Shown: piece after piece, positions 1 to 6,330 of the stretch | How the letters are laid out: every line of letters begins with the position of its first letter | How positions within the stretch are numbered: the first letter of the stretch is position 1 | From: an uncultured Prevotella sp. | GTDB taxonomy: Bacteria; Bacteroidota; Bacteroidia; Bacteroidales; Bacteroidaceae | Assembly (NCBI GenBank): GCA_905373605.1 | Contig: CAJPTO010000047.1 | Coordinates: 1 to 16,402 of the forward strand | Direction of reading: 5' to 3' | DNA length: 16,402 nt | Program-made: the position numbers and the translations under genes | The notes under the pieces: model-generated | Database searches by the model: none | Seen by the model: the letters and a program-made list of their open reading frames with translations, nothing else | Told to the model about the DNA's origin: nothing

Positions 1-156
1 GCTCCTTCAATCGTAAACGAAATCTGCTCAGCTAAAAGCTAAAAATACAGCAAAGACAATTTTTAGAACCAGCCTTAAGTTTGACTATGAGTGCAATCGC
101 CCTTGTCTACCTCTCAACCAGTGAACGATTAGGCAAAAACAGCAAGGCATATCATT
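1..156. other. Left-edge intergenic sequence, no gene recognised
   Basis: All three plus-strand frames meet stops early (for example at 33-35 and 40-42), so at most a few terminal codons of a gene lying to the left could be here. No RNA gene or convincing short ORF was seen. A lone TAAGTTTG at 76-83 matches the Bacteroidota -7 consensus on the plus strand, but it has no -33 partner and no gene downstream in that direction. Confidence 0.5.
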
Positions 157-190
157 CCCCTCTCCCCTTGGAGAGGGGTTGGGGGTGAGG
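157..190. repeat. GC-rich palindromic REP-like element
   Basis: A perfect 9-bp inverted repeat, CCCCTCTCC at 157-165 and GGAGAGGGG at 170-178 around a 4-base loop, is followed directly by a G-rich arm TTGGGGGTGAGG at 179-190. A smaller copy of the core (TCTCC-TT-GGAGA) lies at 196-207. From memory, this arrangement (CCTCACCCC.AACCCCTCTCC plus the complementary arm) is a dispersed intergenic repeat found in many unrelated bacteria. It lies beyond the 3' end of the minus-strand barrel gene and could fold in its transcript, but the minus-strand continuation has no T-run, so it is not called a terminator. Confidence 0.6.
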
Positions 191-253
191 TTTTATCTCC
201 TTGGAGAAAGGCCGCGGGTGCAGCATCTTTTAACTCTTAGTCGGTATCAGTTC

Positions 254-380
254 TTTTTTCACCTTTCACTTTTTCACTTTTTCATCTTTTCACCTTTTCA
301 CCTTTTCACCTTTCCACCTTTTCACCTTTCCTCTTTTTCACCTTTTCACCTTTCCACTTTTTCACCTTTTCACCTTTCCC
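254..380. repeat. Degenerate tandem repeat, 8-bp period (TTTTCACC), about 16 copies
   Basis: The CAC (or its variant) recurs at 260, 267, 275, 283, 291, 299, 307, 315, 323, about 331, 339, 347, 355, 363 and 371, so the period is 8 bp with only one or two slips. The unit is TTTTCACC on the plus strand, GGTGAAAA on the minus strand, with scattered C/T substitutions. The tract abuts the stop codon of the minus-strand barrel gene at 381-383, so it would form the beginning of that gene's 3' untranslated RNA. The Pro/Phe/His-rich reading frame across it on the plus strand is a product of the repeat, not a gene. Confidence 0.85.
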
Positions 381-2699
381 CTACATCCTATTCTTCTGCG
401 CTTTGCCTGCACCCGAGCCTTGATACTTGCTTTTGCTGCTGTTAAAGCGGTAGCGCAGGGTGAATGTAATTGTGCTAGACGAATGATTATCGAGATAAGT
501 GGTGCGTTGTTCGCCCGAATAGATGATTACATGTTCATCGGCTGTGCCGAAGATGTCGCTGGCATAGAGTTGCAACAAGAGCTTTCCATCAAGCAACGAC
601 TTATGAAGCGAGAGGTCGGTGCCGAAATATCCCTTACGCGTAAACATATTTTCCATGTTGCCTTCGGTGCGAGTACGCACGATTAGCGATGCCGTTAGCC
701 ATCGTGTGTCAAAGGTATTCGTGAGGTTGAACATGCCCCAAGGGTTGTTAATGCTGTGTCGTTGTCCGATGTTCATCTTGAACCACTGCTTGTAAAACAT
801 GGCCTCGAACGAGGGATGCCACACACCTATTGAGGGACTTACCGACAACGAGGCCTGCATCTTGTTGAAAGAAGGCATGTTTTCGGGGCGCAACAACGTC
901 AGTGTGGGGTCGCCTTTGTAGGGCTGAATGATGTAACACATCTGGTTAGACATGTGCGCAAACATCGTAGACAGCGAAACCCACTTCCACGAAAGGCTGT
1001 AACTAAGGTTGCGACTGATGGTGGGAAGGAGGAAAGGATTGCCCGATTCGTAAGTCACACGGTTGTCAAACTGCACCCCACTTCGCAAGTATCGATACGA
1101 AGGACGGTTGATGTCGGCGGCGTAAGCCAGCTGCATCTGCACCTTTCCCAAAGGAAACGACAGGGCAACAGACGGAAACCAGTCGGCATATCGCTTGCTT
1201 TGGCCTGCCATGCGCACGCCTTGCTCGTAATAATTGAAGTCCACATCCTCGAACCTTAGCCCCAATTGCAGCCCCAACTTACCAAACTGCTGGCTGAAAT
1301 CGGCAAAAGCTGAGGCCATGTTCTCTTTTATTTGGTTGTTCTCATCGTCTACCACACCCGTGGGAAGCACCTCATATCGGTTGTTTCGCTTGGAATGCGA
1401 ATACTCGCCACCCACCGAAAACGCACCTTTTGCTACAGGAACCGACAGCACCAACTTGTTGGCGAAGAGCCTACTCACCGTATTTCGCCACGTGTCCACC
1501 GCCGCATCCACCGGCGTTTTGCCCACTTCCCTATAGCTTTCTGTCGTGTACATCGGTTCTGTTTTGTCCTTCCAATAATAGTCCGAGTTGAAGTCAACGC
1601 CCAAATGGCCTATCTTCCCCACGAAATAAACATTGGTAAAAACCGCGTTGGAAGTGCCTTTCGACTTAAAATGCGAGTTTGATTCACTGTGCAATTCACC
1701 GTTGCGATAGTTCGTTGCGTGCATGTCGCCCTCGCCACCCTGCTTCATATACTTTTCAAAGGCCACGCTTGCGCCCAACGAAGTGTGGGTGTTGAAGCTG
1801 TAACTGGCAGCAAGGCTGGTGTACAAATGTGCTTCGTACAGCTCTTGTTCGATGTTGTTCGTCTGGTGCCATGTGTCATTCAGGTAGGTGAACTGCTGAA
1901 AATGCTTGTCCTCTTCAAAGCGCATGTCCGAGCAATACAGCTGTGCATTCACGTCCCACCGGGCTTTTCTCCAATTCATTTTAAGGCTTTCGAACCCGCT
2001 AGCACGCCTTTGTTCGTTCACCCTGCCAACGGTTTTGCTGTCAACGCCCAGTCCTTCGCCTGCCATTCGTTTGGTTGTGATGCGTATCACGCTAGTGACA
2101 GTGGCGGCATAACGCGCGCCGGGGTTGGTAATCACCTCCACGCTCTTCACGTTTTCGGGGTTGAGGCGCTCCAGTTCCATTTGGTTGAGCATGCGTTTGC
2201 CGTTGATGTAAATCTCTGGTTCGCCCCTTCCCAACACTTCCACCTTGCCATTCTGAGCCGAAACGTGCGGAATGAAGTCGAGAAGCTGTTCTATCGAGGT
2301 TGATTTTTCAAGCACGCTGCCCGCAACGGTGGTCACCATGCCCTCGCCTTTGAGGATGGTTTGGGGCAATTGTGCATGCACCACGGCCTCGCCCAGCACA
2401 AAAGCCTTTTCTTTCAGCTGCACATTGAGCTGTTCTTCGCCAGCATAAGTCAACAACTTCGTTTCGTACCCCACAAGCGAAGCCTTAATGATACAGCCTT
2501 GTAAAGGTTGTTTCAGACTAAAGTGGCCGTTGTTGTCGGTGGTTGTGCCGCTAACAAAGGCCGAGTCGGCCGACAACACCACGACATTAACCAAAGGCAA
2601 AGCGCCATTGTTGGCATCTGTCACCACGCCCGTAATCTGTTGTGCGCACAATTTCACACACAACATCGACCATAACGCTACAAGTGCTATTCGTTTCAT
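381..2699 (-). CDS. Outer membrane beta-barrel family protein (TonB-receptor-like, OMP_b-brl_3 type)
   Basis: About 772 residues. The chosen ATG (2697-2699) gives a compact signal peptide (MKRIALVALW... ending LCAQ). The reading frame stays open upstream to a GTG at 2756, but that start would put a 19-residue polar extension before the signal peptide. After cleavage comes a carboxypeptidase-regulatory-like beta-sandwich (GVVTDANNGALPLVNVVV, then TTDNNGHFSL and SLVGYET). Next is a plug-like segment (IEQLLDFIPHVSAQNGKVEV, IYINGKRM, VEVITNPGARY) and then some 550 residues of alternating strands typical of an outer membrane barrel. The last strand (TITFTLRYRFN) is followed by a polar tail, SSKSKYQGSGAGKAQKNRM. 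It probably sits in the outer membrane. The ligand cannot be read from the sequence, and no SusD-like partner is adjacent, so a Sus-type glycan importer is unlikely. Confidence 0.85.
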   Translation of the reverse strand: MKRIALVALWSMLCVKLCAQQITGVVTDANNGALPLVNVVVLSADSAFVSGTTTDNNGHFSLKQPLQGCIIKASLVGYETKLLTYAGEEQLNVQLKEKAFVLGEAVVHAQLPQTILKGEGMVTTVAGSVLEKSTSIEQLLDFIPHVSAQNGKVEVLGRGEPEIYINGKRMLNQMELERLNPENVKSVEVITNPGARYAATVTSVIRITTKRMAGEGLGVDSKTVGRVNEQRRASGFESLKMNWRKARWDVNAQLYCSDMRFEEDKHFQQFTYLNDTWHQTNNIEQELYEAHLYTSLAASYSFNTHTSLGASVAFEKYMKQGGEGDMHATNYRNGELHSESNSHFKSKGTSNAVFTNVYFVGKIGHLGVDFNSDYYWKDKTEPMYTTESYREVGKTPVDAAVDTWRNTVSRLFANKLVLSVPVAKGAFSVGGEYSHSKRNNRYEVLPTGVVDDENNQIKENMASAFADFSQQFGKLGLQLGLRFEDVDFNYYEQGVRMAGQSKRYADWFPSVALSFPLGKVQMQLAYAADINRPSYRYLRSGVQFDNRVTYESGNPFLLPTISRNLSYSLSWKWVSLSTMFAHMSNQMCYIIQPYKGDPTLTLLRPENMPSFNKMQASLSVSPSIGVWHPSFEAMFYKQWFKMNIGQRHSINNPWGMFNLTNTFDTRWLTASLIVRTRTEGNMENMFTRKGYFGTDLSLHKSLLDGKLLLQLYASDIFGTADEHVIIYSGEQRTTYLDNHSSSTITFTLRYRFNSSKSKYQGSGAGKAQKNRM

Positions 2700-2823
2700 A
2701 GACGGAAGCATTTTGAACCCTATAAAAAACATTTTCTTTGAAGATGTATTGTGCACCCTTTGTACTATTTATCAGGCGCAATTCATAACACATCTCAAAG
2801 AGCGATGAATAATATTTACACTG

Positions 2824-2852
2824 CAAAGATACAAAAAACCGCTTAACGCCAA
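2824..2852 (-). promoter_or_regulatory. Bacteroidota-type promoter of the barrel gene
   Basis: On the minus strand TATCTTTG (2831 down to 2824) matches the -7 consensus TAnnTTTG. A TTG (2852-2850) lies 18 bases upstream, in the place of the -33 element. An A-rich stretch on the same strand lies further upstream. Transcription would begin near 2817, leaving a leader of about 115 bases before the ATG at 2699. Confidence 0.55.
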
Positions 2853-3071
2853 CCGCTTTCTTTCTTTTTTTTTCACAATATGAAACTAACATCACTAGCT
2901 TTTGCTTTTTGTTCGTACAGCTAAAGGCGATGCAAGCCATCAAACCGCTTCATAAAGCCATAACTGTCAACGGCCATTTCCACAATATGATGGTGTGCAA
3001 CTAAACAAAAGTAAGGGTGTTACGCGCACAAACCTATCGCGAACAAGCGGCAACCGTGCCCGCCTAGACCT

Positions 3072-3117
3072 AACAAAACGCCGCCATTCTCCATGCCTTT
3101 TGCAGGAGAATGGCGGC
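3072..3117 (-). terminator. Rho-independent terminator of the metalloprotease gene
   Basis: A perfect 13-bp stem is formed by GCCGCCATTCTCC (3080-3092) and GGAGAATGGCGGC (3105-3117). An inner TGC/GCA pairing leaves a short CTTTT loop. Read on the minus strand, the stem is followed by GTTTTGTTAGG, a short T-rich tail. On the plus strand it is followed by AGAAAAGG, so the orientation is minus. It lies 114 bases beyond the protease stop codon. Confidence 0.75.
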
Positions 3118-3134
3118 AGAAAAGGTGGCTTCTT

Positions 3135-3166
3135 AGTTGACAAGCTAACGAGTTGACCAGTTAACA
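3135..3166. repeat. Degenerate tandem repeat, 8-bp period (AGTTGACA), four copies
   Basis: Four head-to-tail octamers: AGTTGACA (3135-3142), AGCTAACG (3143-3150), AGTTGACC (3151-3158) and AGTTAACA (3159-3166). The tract lies between the protease stop codon and its terminator hairpin, so it would be part of the protease 3' untranslated RNA. Confidence 0.75.
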
Positions 3167-3230
3167 AGGCGTTTTGGCTCGAAGAAAACGTGCGTTTCAG
3201 CAGACTGTGGTCGCGGTTGTGCAGCCAATG

Positions 3231-5846
3231 TCAGTTGTCCACTTGCACCTTCTTAGCGAATTTTCCATTAATTGTCACCACATACACGCCCTTGGCGAGT
3301 GCAGCGAATTGCGTTTCGCCACCATTACTGAGGGCCGAACGCACCAGTTTTCCATCGAAGTCGTAGACGGCAACATGCGTCTGCGCCCACAATCCTGAAA
3401 TAAGAATGCTGCCATTGCGCACCGCTACATGCACTTTGCCTGCGGCCGAAGCCTGTTGGATGTCGGTAGAAGCCGTTACAACGATGTCGCACCAAGCGTC
3501 TAAAGCCGAGCCGTCGAGGGTGCGAACGCTAACACGGCAGCTGCCAGGAGCAAGTGCTTTGTAGTGTCCATCGCTCACTTTGCCCAGCACCTTATCGTTA
3601 GATACCTGCCATTGCAGAGCAGTGTTGTTGGCGGCTTTCGGCTCGATGTCGGCCGTTAGGCGCACCTCGTCGCCCACTTTCAGTGTCTTTTCCGATGCGT
3701 TCAGTGTGATGCGCGTTGCCTTTTGCTGTTCGGTCTGCTGCTTTCGCTCGATGAATTGCTGCACACCGCTTGTCTTTCCCCCATGAACAACTGTCCAAGT
3801 GCGCGTAGTTAGGTTGCCTTCTGTGGTTTCGGTGTAGGTAAGTGCAACGCTCTTTCCATCCACCGTGGCCGTGATGTTGGGCTTAGCGGGCAGCGCATCC
3901 TTATCGCCAATGGCGACATAAAGGGCTTTTGGCACGCCCATGAACACCACTTTGGATGCCTCAACCTCGATACCACCCCCATCAGCAGCTTCGCTTGTGA
4001 TGTCGTAATATTGCACATCGTCGTCTATTGTTTCCAAGCGCAGCACGCCTTTTCCTGCAAACCAGATGTCTATCTTTTGCCCTGTTTCTGGAACAACATA
4101 CGAATAGGTGGGTATCCGCGCCATTAATTGCTGTGGAATGTACACATCGCACGCCCCATTGTTGGGTGCAGACGGCATTAAGACGTGGCTAAACGTTTTG
4201 CCAAAATCATCAGACATCACCACGCGCACCTTGCTGTTGGTGGGGAAAAACGTCTTGTCCACGCTCCATGTCAGGTGCAATTTGTCGCCCATTGCATACT
4301 TTTTATCTATTGCCGAGGTGATTTTAAAGGGCGTGGCAGCCACCACTTCCACGTTGGCCACATAGCTATCGTAGAGCGGAGCATGATGCTTGGCAATGGC
4401 TTCATCAAGCGGAAGGGCATCGCTTACGCTCAACCAAAACTGGTATTTTCCCACCGGCACATTGTCTGAATGGCGTACCATGCTTCCGCCTTCGATGTAT
4501 TTGCGCCCGAAACGCAATACGTTGCTGCGCTGTGGCGCATAAACAGGGAACGTGGCAGGGTTTGCTGGCGAGCAACCATATTGGTTAAAGCAATAGTTAA
4601 GCTCGCTTTGCTCGGCATCGCTGGCGTATATGGGCAGGGTGAAAAACGTGCCTTGGGGTACGCGATAGGTGGTTTTCATCTTGTCGCGATGAATAGTTGG
4701 CGGTGTGTTTGCCTTGTTGGGATACTGCGTAGGCAGGTTTTTACCGGCATTGGCAGTGGGCGTTTTCATCTCGTTAAGGCTCTCTAAGCTGATGAAAGAC
4801 GTGCGCGACGACTGGCCATAACTCACCACCGACTGGCCCGAACCCGGCTCCGTGCCATTGCCTTTAAGGCCAACACTGTACACAAAGGGATGGTTTGCGC
4901 CGAAAAGATGCCCCAATTCGTGGGCCATTGTCACCATGCTTTGGGTGAGAACAATCACCCAACCCTTGCGCTGGGCAAACTGAATGCCGCCCAAAGAGGC
5001 CAATCCGCCCAGCCCCGAACCTGCTTGATAGTCGAGCAAAAGCCCTGCATCATAGTTTTCTGTGCCTATGGCATCATTGATAAGGCCAGTTCCTGCAGTG
5101 TACTTATAGGCCTGCTTGTAGGACTTTTCCACCAGTCGCTCATCGTTAACGATTTGGAATTGCACGCCCAAGTCGCGCACATAAATCTCGTTTAAGAACG
5201 TTTCCAGCTGCGCCCAAAAGGCTTTCACCTTGTTGAAGTCCTTATTATATTTAGGCGAACTGAATTCGTTATAACTCATGAACACGGCCAAACGGAACAC
5301 GCGATAGGTACCATCGGCGATGCTTGGGGCCTCAATGGGCTTGCCGTCTTGCTGCAAACCACGCGTTGTGGGCAGCATTTGTTGCCCGTTTTGGCCGCCT
5401 TCAGCCACCCCACCCCACGCCTTACCTGTGGCTTGAGGGGCATTTGCGGCGTGCGTTGCATGCAGCCCGCATTCGTTTTCGACCCGTTTCATCGGCGTAA
5501 GCATAAGTATTCCGTTATCAGAAGCGATGTCGTAGCCCTGTCCGTAGATAAGGCTACCCACAGCATTTCCCTTATTGTCGATGCTCAAAAAGGCCACGGC
5601 GTTGCCTTGCAAGCGGCCCACGTAGGTGTGTATGCCTTGTGATGAGAACGAGTTTTGGCTTTCGGTCCATTGCAGCGAGAGCGAAACATTGCTGCTGAGG
5701 GGCAGTGCGAAGGAGCTCTGCCCTTGTTTTAGAGATTGCTTAAAAGCATGTAGTGTGGCGTTTTGCTGCGTATCTGAAGCCCAAAGGGGCATCGCCCCAA
5801 GGCTAAGAACGCATCCAAGAGTCAGTGTCAGAATTGTGCGTTTCAT
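3231..5846 (-). CDS. T9SS-secreted metzincin metalloprotease (reprolysin-like) with BIG2 and sorting domains
   Basis: 871 residues. A signal peptide (about residues 1-23) is followed by a propeptide-like region. The catalytic domain begins near residue 181 (YRVFRLAVFM). It carries the metzincin zinc motif HELGHLFGANH, with zinc ligands H309, H313 and H319 and catalytic E310. The expected Met-turn position reads SVVSYG (339-344), with Val in place of Met. The middle region has beta-rich segments such as KYQFWLSVSD. A bacterial Ig-like group 2 domain spans about 710-791, and a Por_Secre_tail-type T9SS sorting domain about 799-871 (VAVYDFDGKLVRSA, then KGVYVVTINGKFAKKVQ). The protein is expected to pass the inner membrane by Sec and the outer membrane by T9SS, and to be anchored at the cell surface or released. 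The substrate is unknown. It is a single-gene unit with its own promoter and terminator. Confidence 0.88.
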   Translation of the reverse strand: MKRTILTLTLGCVLSLGAMPLWASDTQQNATLHAFKQSLKQGQSSFALPLSSNVSLSLQWTESQNSFSSQGIHTYVGRLQGNAVAFLSIDNKGNAVGSLIYGQGYDIASDNGILMLTPMKRVENECGLHATHAANAPQATGKAWGGVAEGGQNGQQMLPTTRGLQQDGKPIEAPSIADGTYRVFRLAVFMSYNEFSSPKYNKDFNKVKAFWAQLETFLNEIYVRDLGVQFQIVNDERLVEKSYKQAYKYTAGTGLINDAIGTENYDAGLLLDYQAGSGLGGLASLGGIQFAQRKGWVIVLTQSMVTMAHELGHLFGANHPFVYSVGLKGNGTEPGSGQSVVSYGQSSRTSFISLESLNEMKTPTANAGKNLPTQYPNKANTPPTIHRDKMKTTYRVPQGTFFTLPIYASDAEQSELNYCFNQYGCSPANPATFPVYAPQRSNVLRFGRKYIEGGSMVRHSDNVPVGKYQFWLSVSDALPLDEAIAKHHAPLYDSYVANVEVVAATPFKITSAIDKKYAMGDKLHLTWSVDKTFFPTNSKVRVVMSDDFGKTFSHVLMPSAPNNGACDVYIPQQLMARIPTYSYVVPETGQKIDIWFAGKGVLRLETIDDDVQYYDITSEAADGGGIEVEASKVVFMGVPKALYVAIGDKDALPAKPNITATVDGKSVALTYTETTEGNLTTRTWTVVHGGKTSGVQQFIERKQQTEQQKATRITLNASEKTLKVGDEVRLTADIEPKAANNTALQWQVSNDKVLGKVSDGHYKALAPGSCRVSVRTLDGSALDAWCDIVVTASTDIQQASAAGKVHVAVRNGSILISGLWAQTHVAVYDFDGKLVRSALSNGGETQFAALAKGVYVVTINGKFAKKVQVDN

Positions 5847-5876
5847 CTAATTTCCTATTATCGTTGCGATTTTTTT

Positions 5877-5950
5877 AGTTTATGAGTTTTTTTAGTCTAT
5901 AAGTTCTTGAGTTTATGTGTTTATGAACTTTTATGTACTTGATGCACTTG
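5877..5950. repeat. Degenerate tandem repeat, 8-bp period (AGTTTATG), about nine copies
   Basis: Units begin at 5877 (AGTTTATG), 5885 (one extra T), 5894 (AGTCTATA), 5902 (AGTTCTTG), 5910 (AGTTTATG), 5918 (TGTTTATG), 5926, 5934 and 5942, an 8-bp spacing with two single-base slips. The tract sits between the protease promoter and its ATG, so it would be transcribed as part of the 5' leader. Confidence 0.7.
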
Positions 5951-6017
5951 ATGCGGTCGGCTCTGTCGTTTAAATAAACAATCATCATTCAGCCTATGCT
6001 AATACAGCTTTCCGATG

Positions 6018-6048
6018 CAAAGTTACGCATAAAAAAGAAACCAACAAA
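6018..6048 (-). promoter_or_regulatory. Bacteroidota-type promoter of the metalloprotease gene
   Basis: On the minus strand TTTG (6048-6045), a 19-base spacer and TAACTTTG (6025-6018) match the -33 and -7 consensus elements with good spacing. The predicted start near 6012 gives a leader of about 165 bases that includes the octamer tract at 5877-5950. Confidence 0.7.
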
Positions 6049-6294
6049 GCAAATTTCGTTAAAGAAAAGTTGCCATGAAAATTTACAGAACCACCACCAA
6101 TCATAAACCGTCACGTTGGATATATACGAGATGTTTAGCATTTGTAACCTTACCCATGCGCTCACTTATAATTTTACATCAGATGCAATAGAAACAGGTT
6201 GTTTTCATGTTCTAAGAAGCAATGGCAATGTATCGAACATGCCTTAATAAATAAGAAAAATGCGCAAACCATCCGCAATGTGGAAAATTATTGC

Positions 6295-6309
6295 TAAATT
6301 TGCATGCAA
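6295..6309 (+). promoter_or_regulatory. guaB promoter -7 element with overlapping palindrome
   Basis: TAAATTTG at 6295-6302 fits the TAnnTTTG -7 consensus and lies 28 bases before the guaB ATG. No good -33 match is visible at the usual distance. The 10-bp perfect palindrome TTGCATGCAA (6300-6309) overlaps the end of the -7 element and the predicted start point, where a repressor would bind. An operator role is only inferred. Confidence 0.5.
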
Positions 6310-6330
6310 TAAATTTCTAAAATCTCCACT

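Larger units (their letters stand above)
2700..3230. other. Intergenic region between the two minus-strand genes
   Basis: This 531-bp gap holds the promoter of the barrel gene (2824-2852), a T-rich run upstream of it (2857-2873, A-rich on the transcribed minus strand), the terminator of the protease gene (3072-3117) and a four-copy octamer repeat (3135-3166). A second -7-like match, CAAAAGTA at 3006-3013 (TACTTTTG on the minus strand), has a CAAA only 15 bases away and is weak. No convincing small gene was found in any frame. Confidence 0.6.
5847..6330. other. Divergent intergenic region (protease / guaB)
   Basis: 484 bp between the divergent protease and guaB genes. It contains an octamer repeat tract (5877-5950), the protease promoter (6018-6048) and the guaB promoter with an overlapping palindrome (6295-6309). 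Between about 6050 and 6290 nothing else could be assigned. The only ORF with an ATG there, 38 codons at 6075-6191, has no recognisable features and is not called. Confidence 0.6.

Noticed and set aside
76..83. TAAGTTTG as a plus-strand promoter
   Set aside because: No -33 partner and only the convergent minus-strand gene downstream.
179..445. 88-codon plus-strand ORF rich in Phe, His, Pro and Ser
   Set aside because: It is produced by the 8-bp repeat read in frame (24 bp = 8 codons), has no upstream promoter, and overlaps the end of the barrel gene.
2700..2756. Longer start (GTG at 2756) for the barrel protein
   Set aside because: It would add 19 polar residues before a good signal peptide and uses GTG; the ATG at 2699 gives a normal exported N-terminus.
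2587..2943. 118-codon minus-strand ORF upstream of and overlapping the barrel gene
   Set aside because: It crosses the barrel promoter and signal-peptide region in another frame and resembles no protein family; a shadow reading frame.
2874..2990. Repeated 10-mer CACAATATGA at 2874-2883 and 2981-2990
   Set aside because: Short, with no extended similarity around it; could be chance in A/T-rich sequence.
3006..3032. Second minus-strand promoter upstream of the barrel gene
   Set aside because: The -33/-7 spacing is only 15 bases and the element at 2824-2852 is better placed.
6075..6191. 38-codon ORF in the protease/guaB intergenic region
   Set aside because: No recognisable motif, no promoter in the right place, A/T-rich noncoding-like context.
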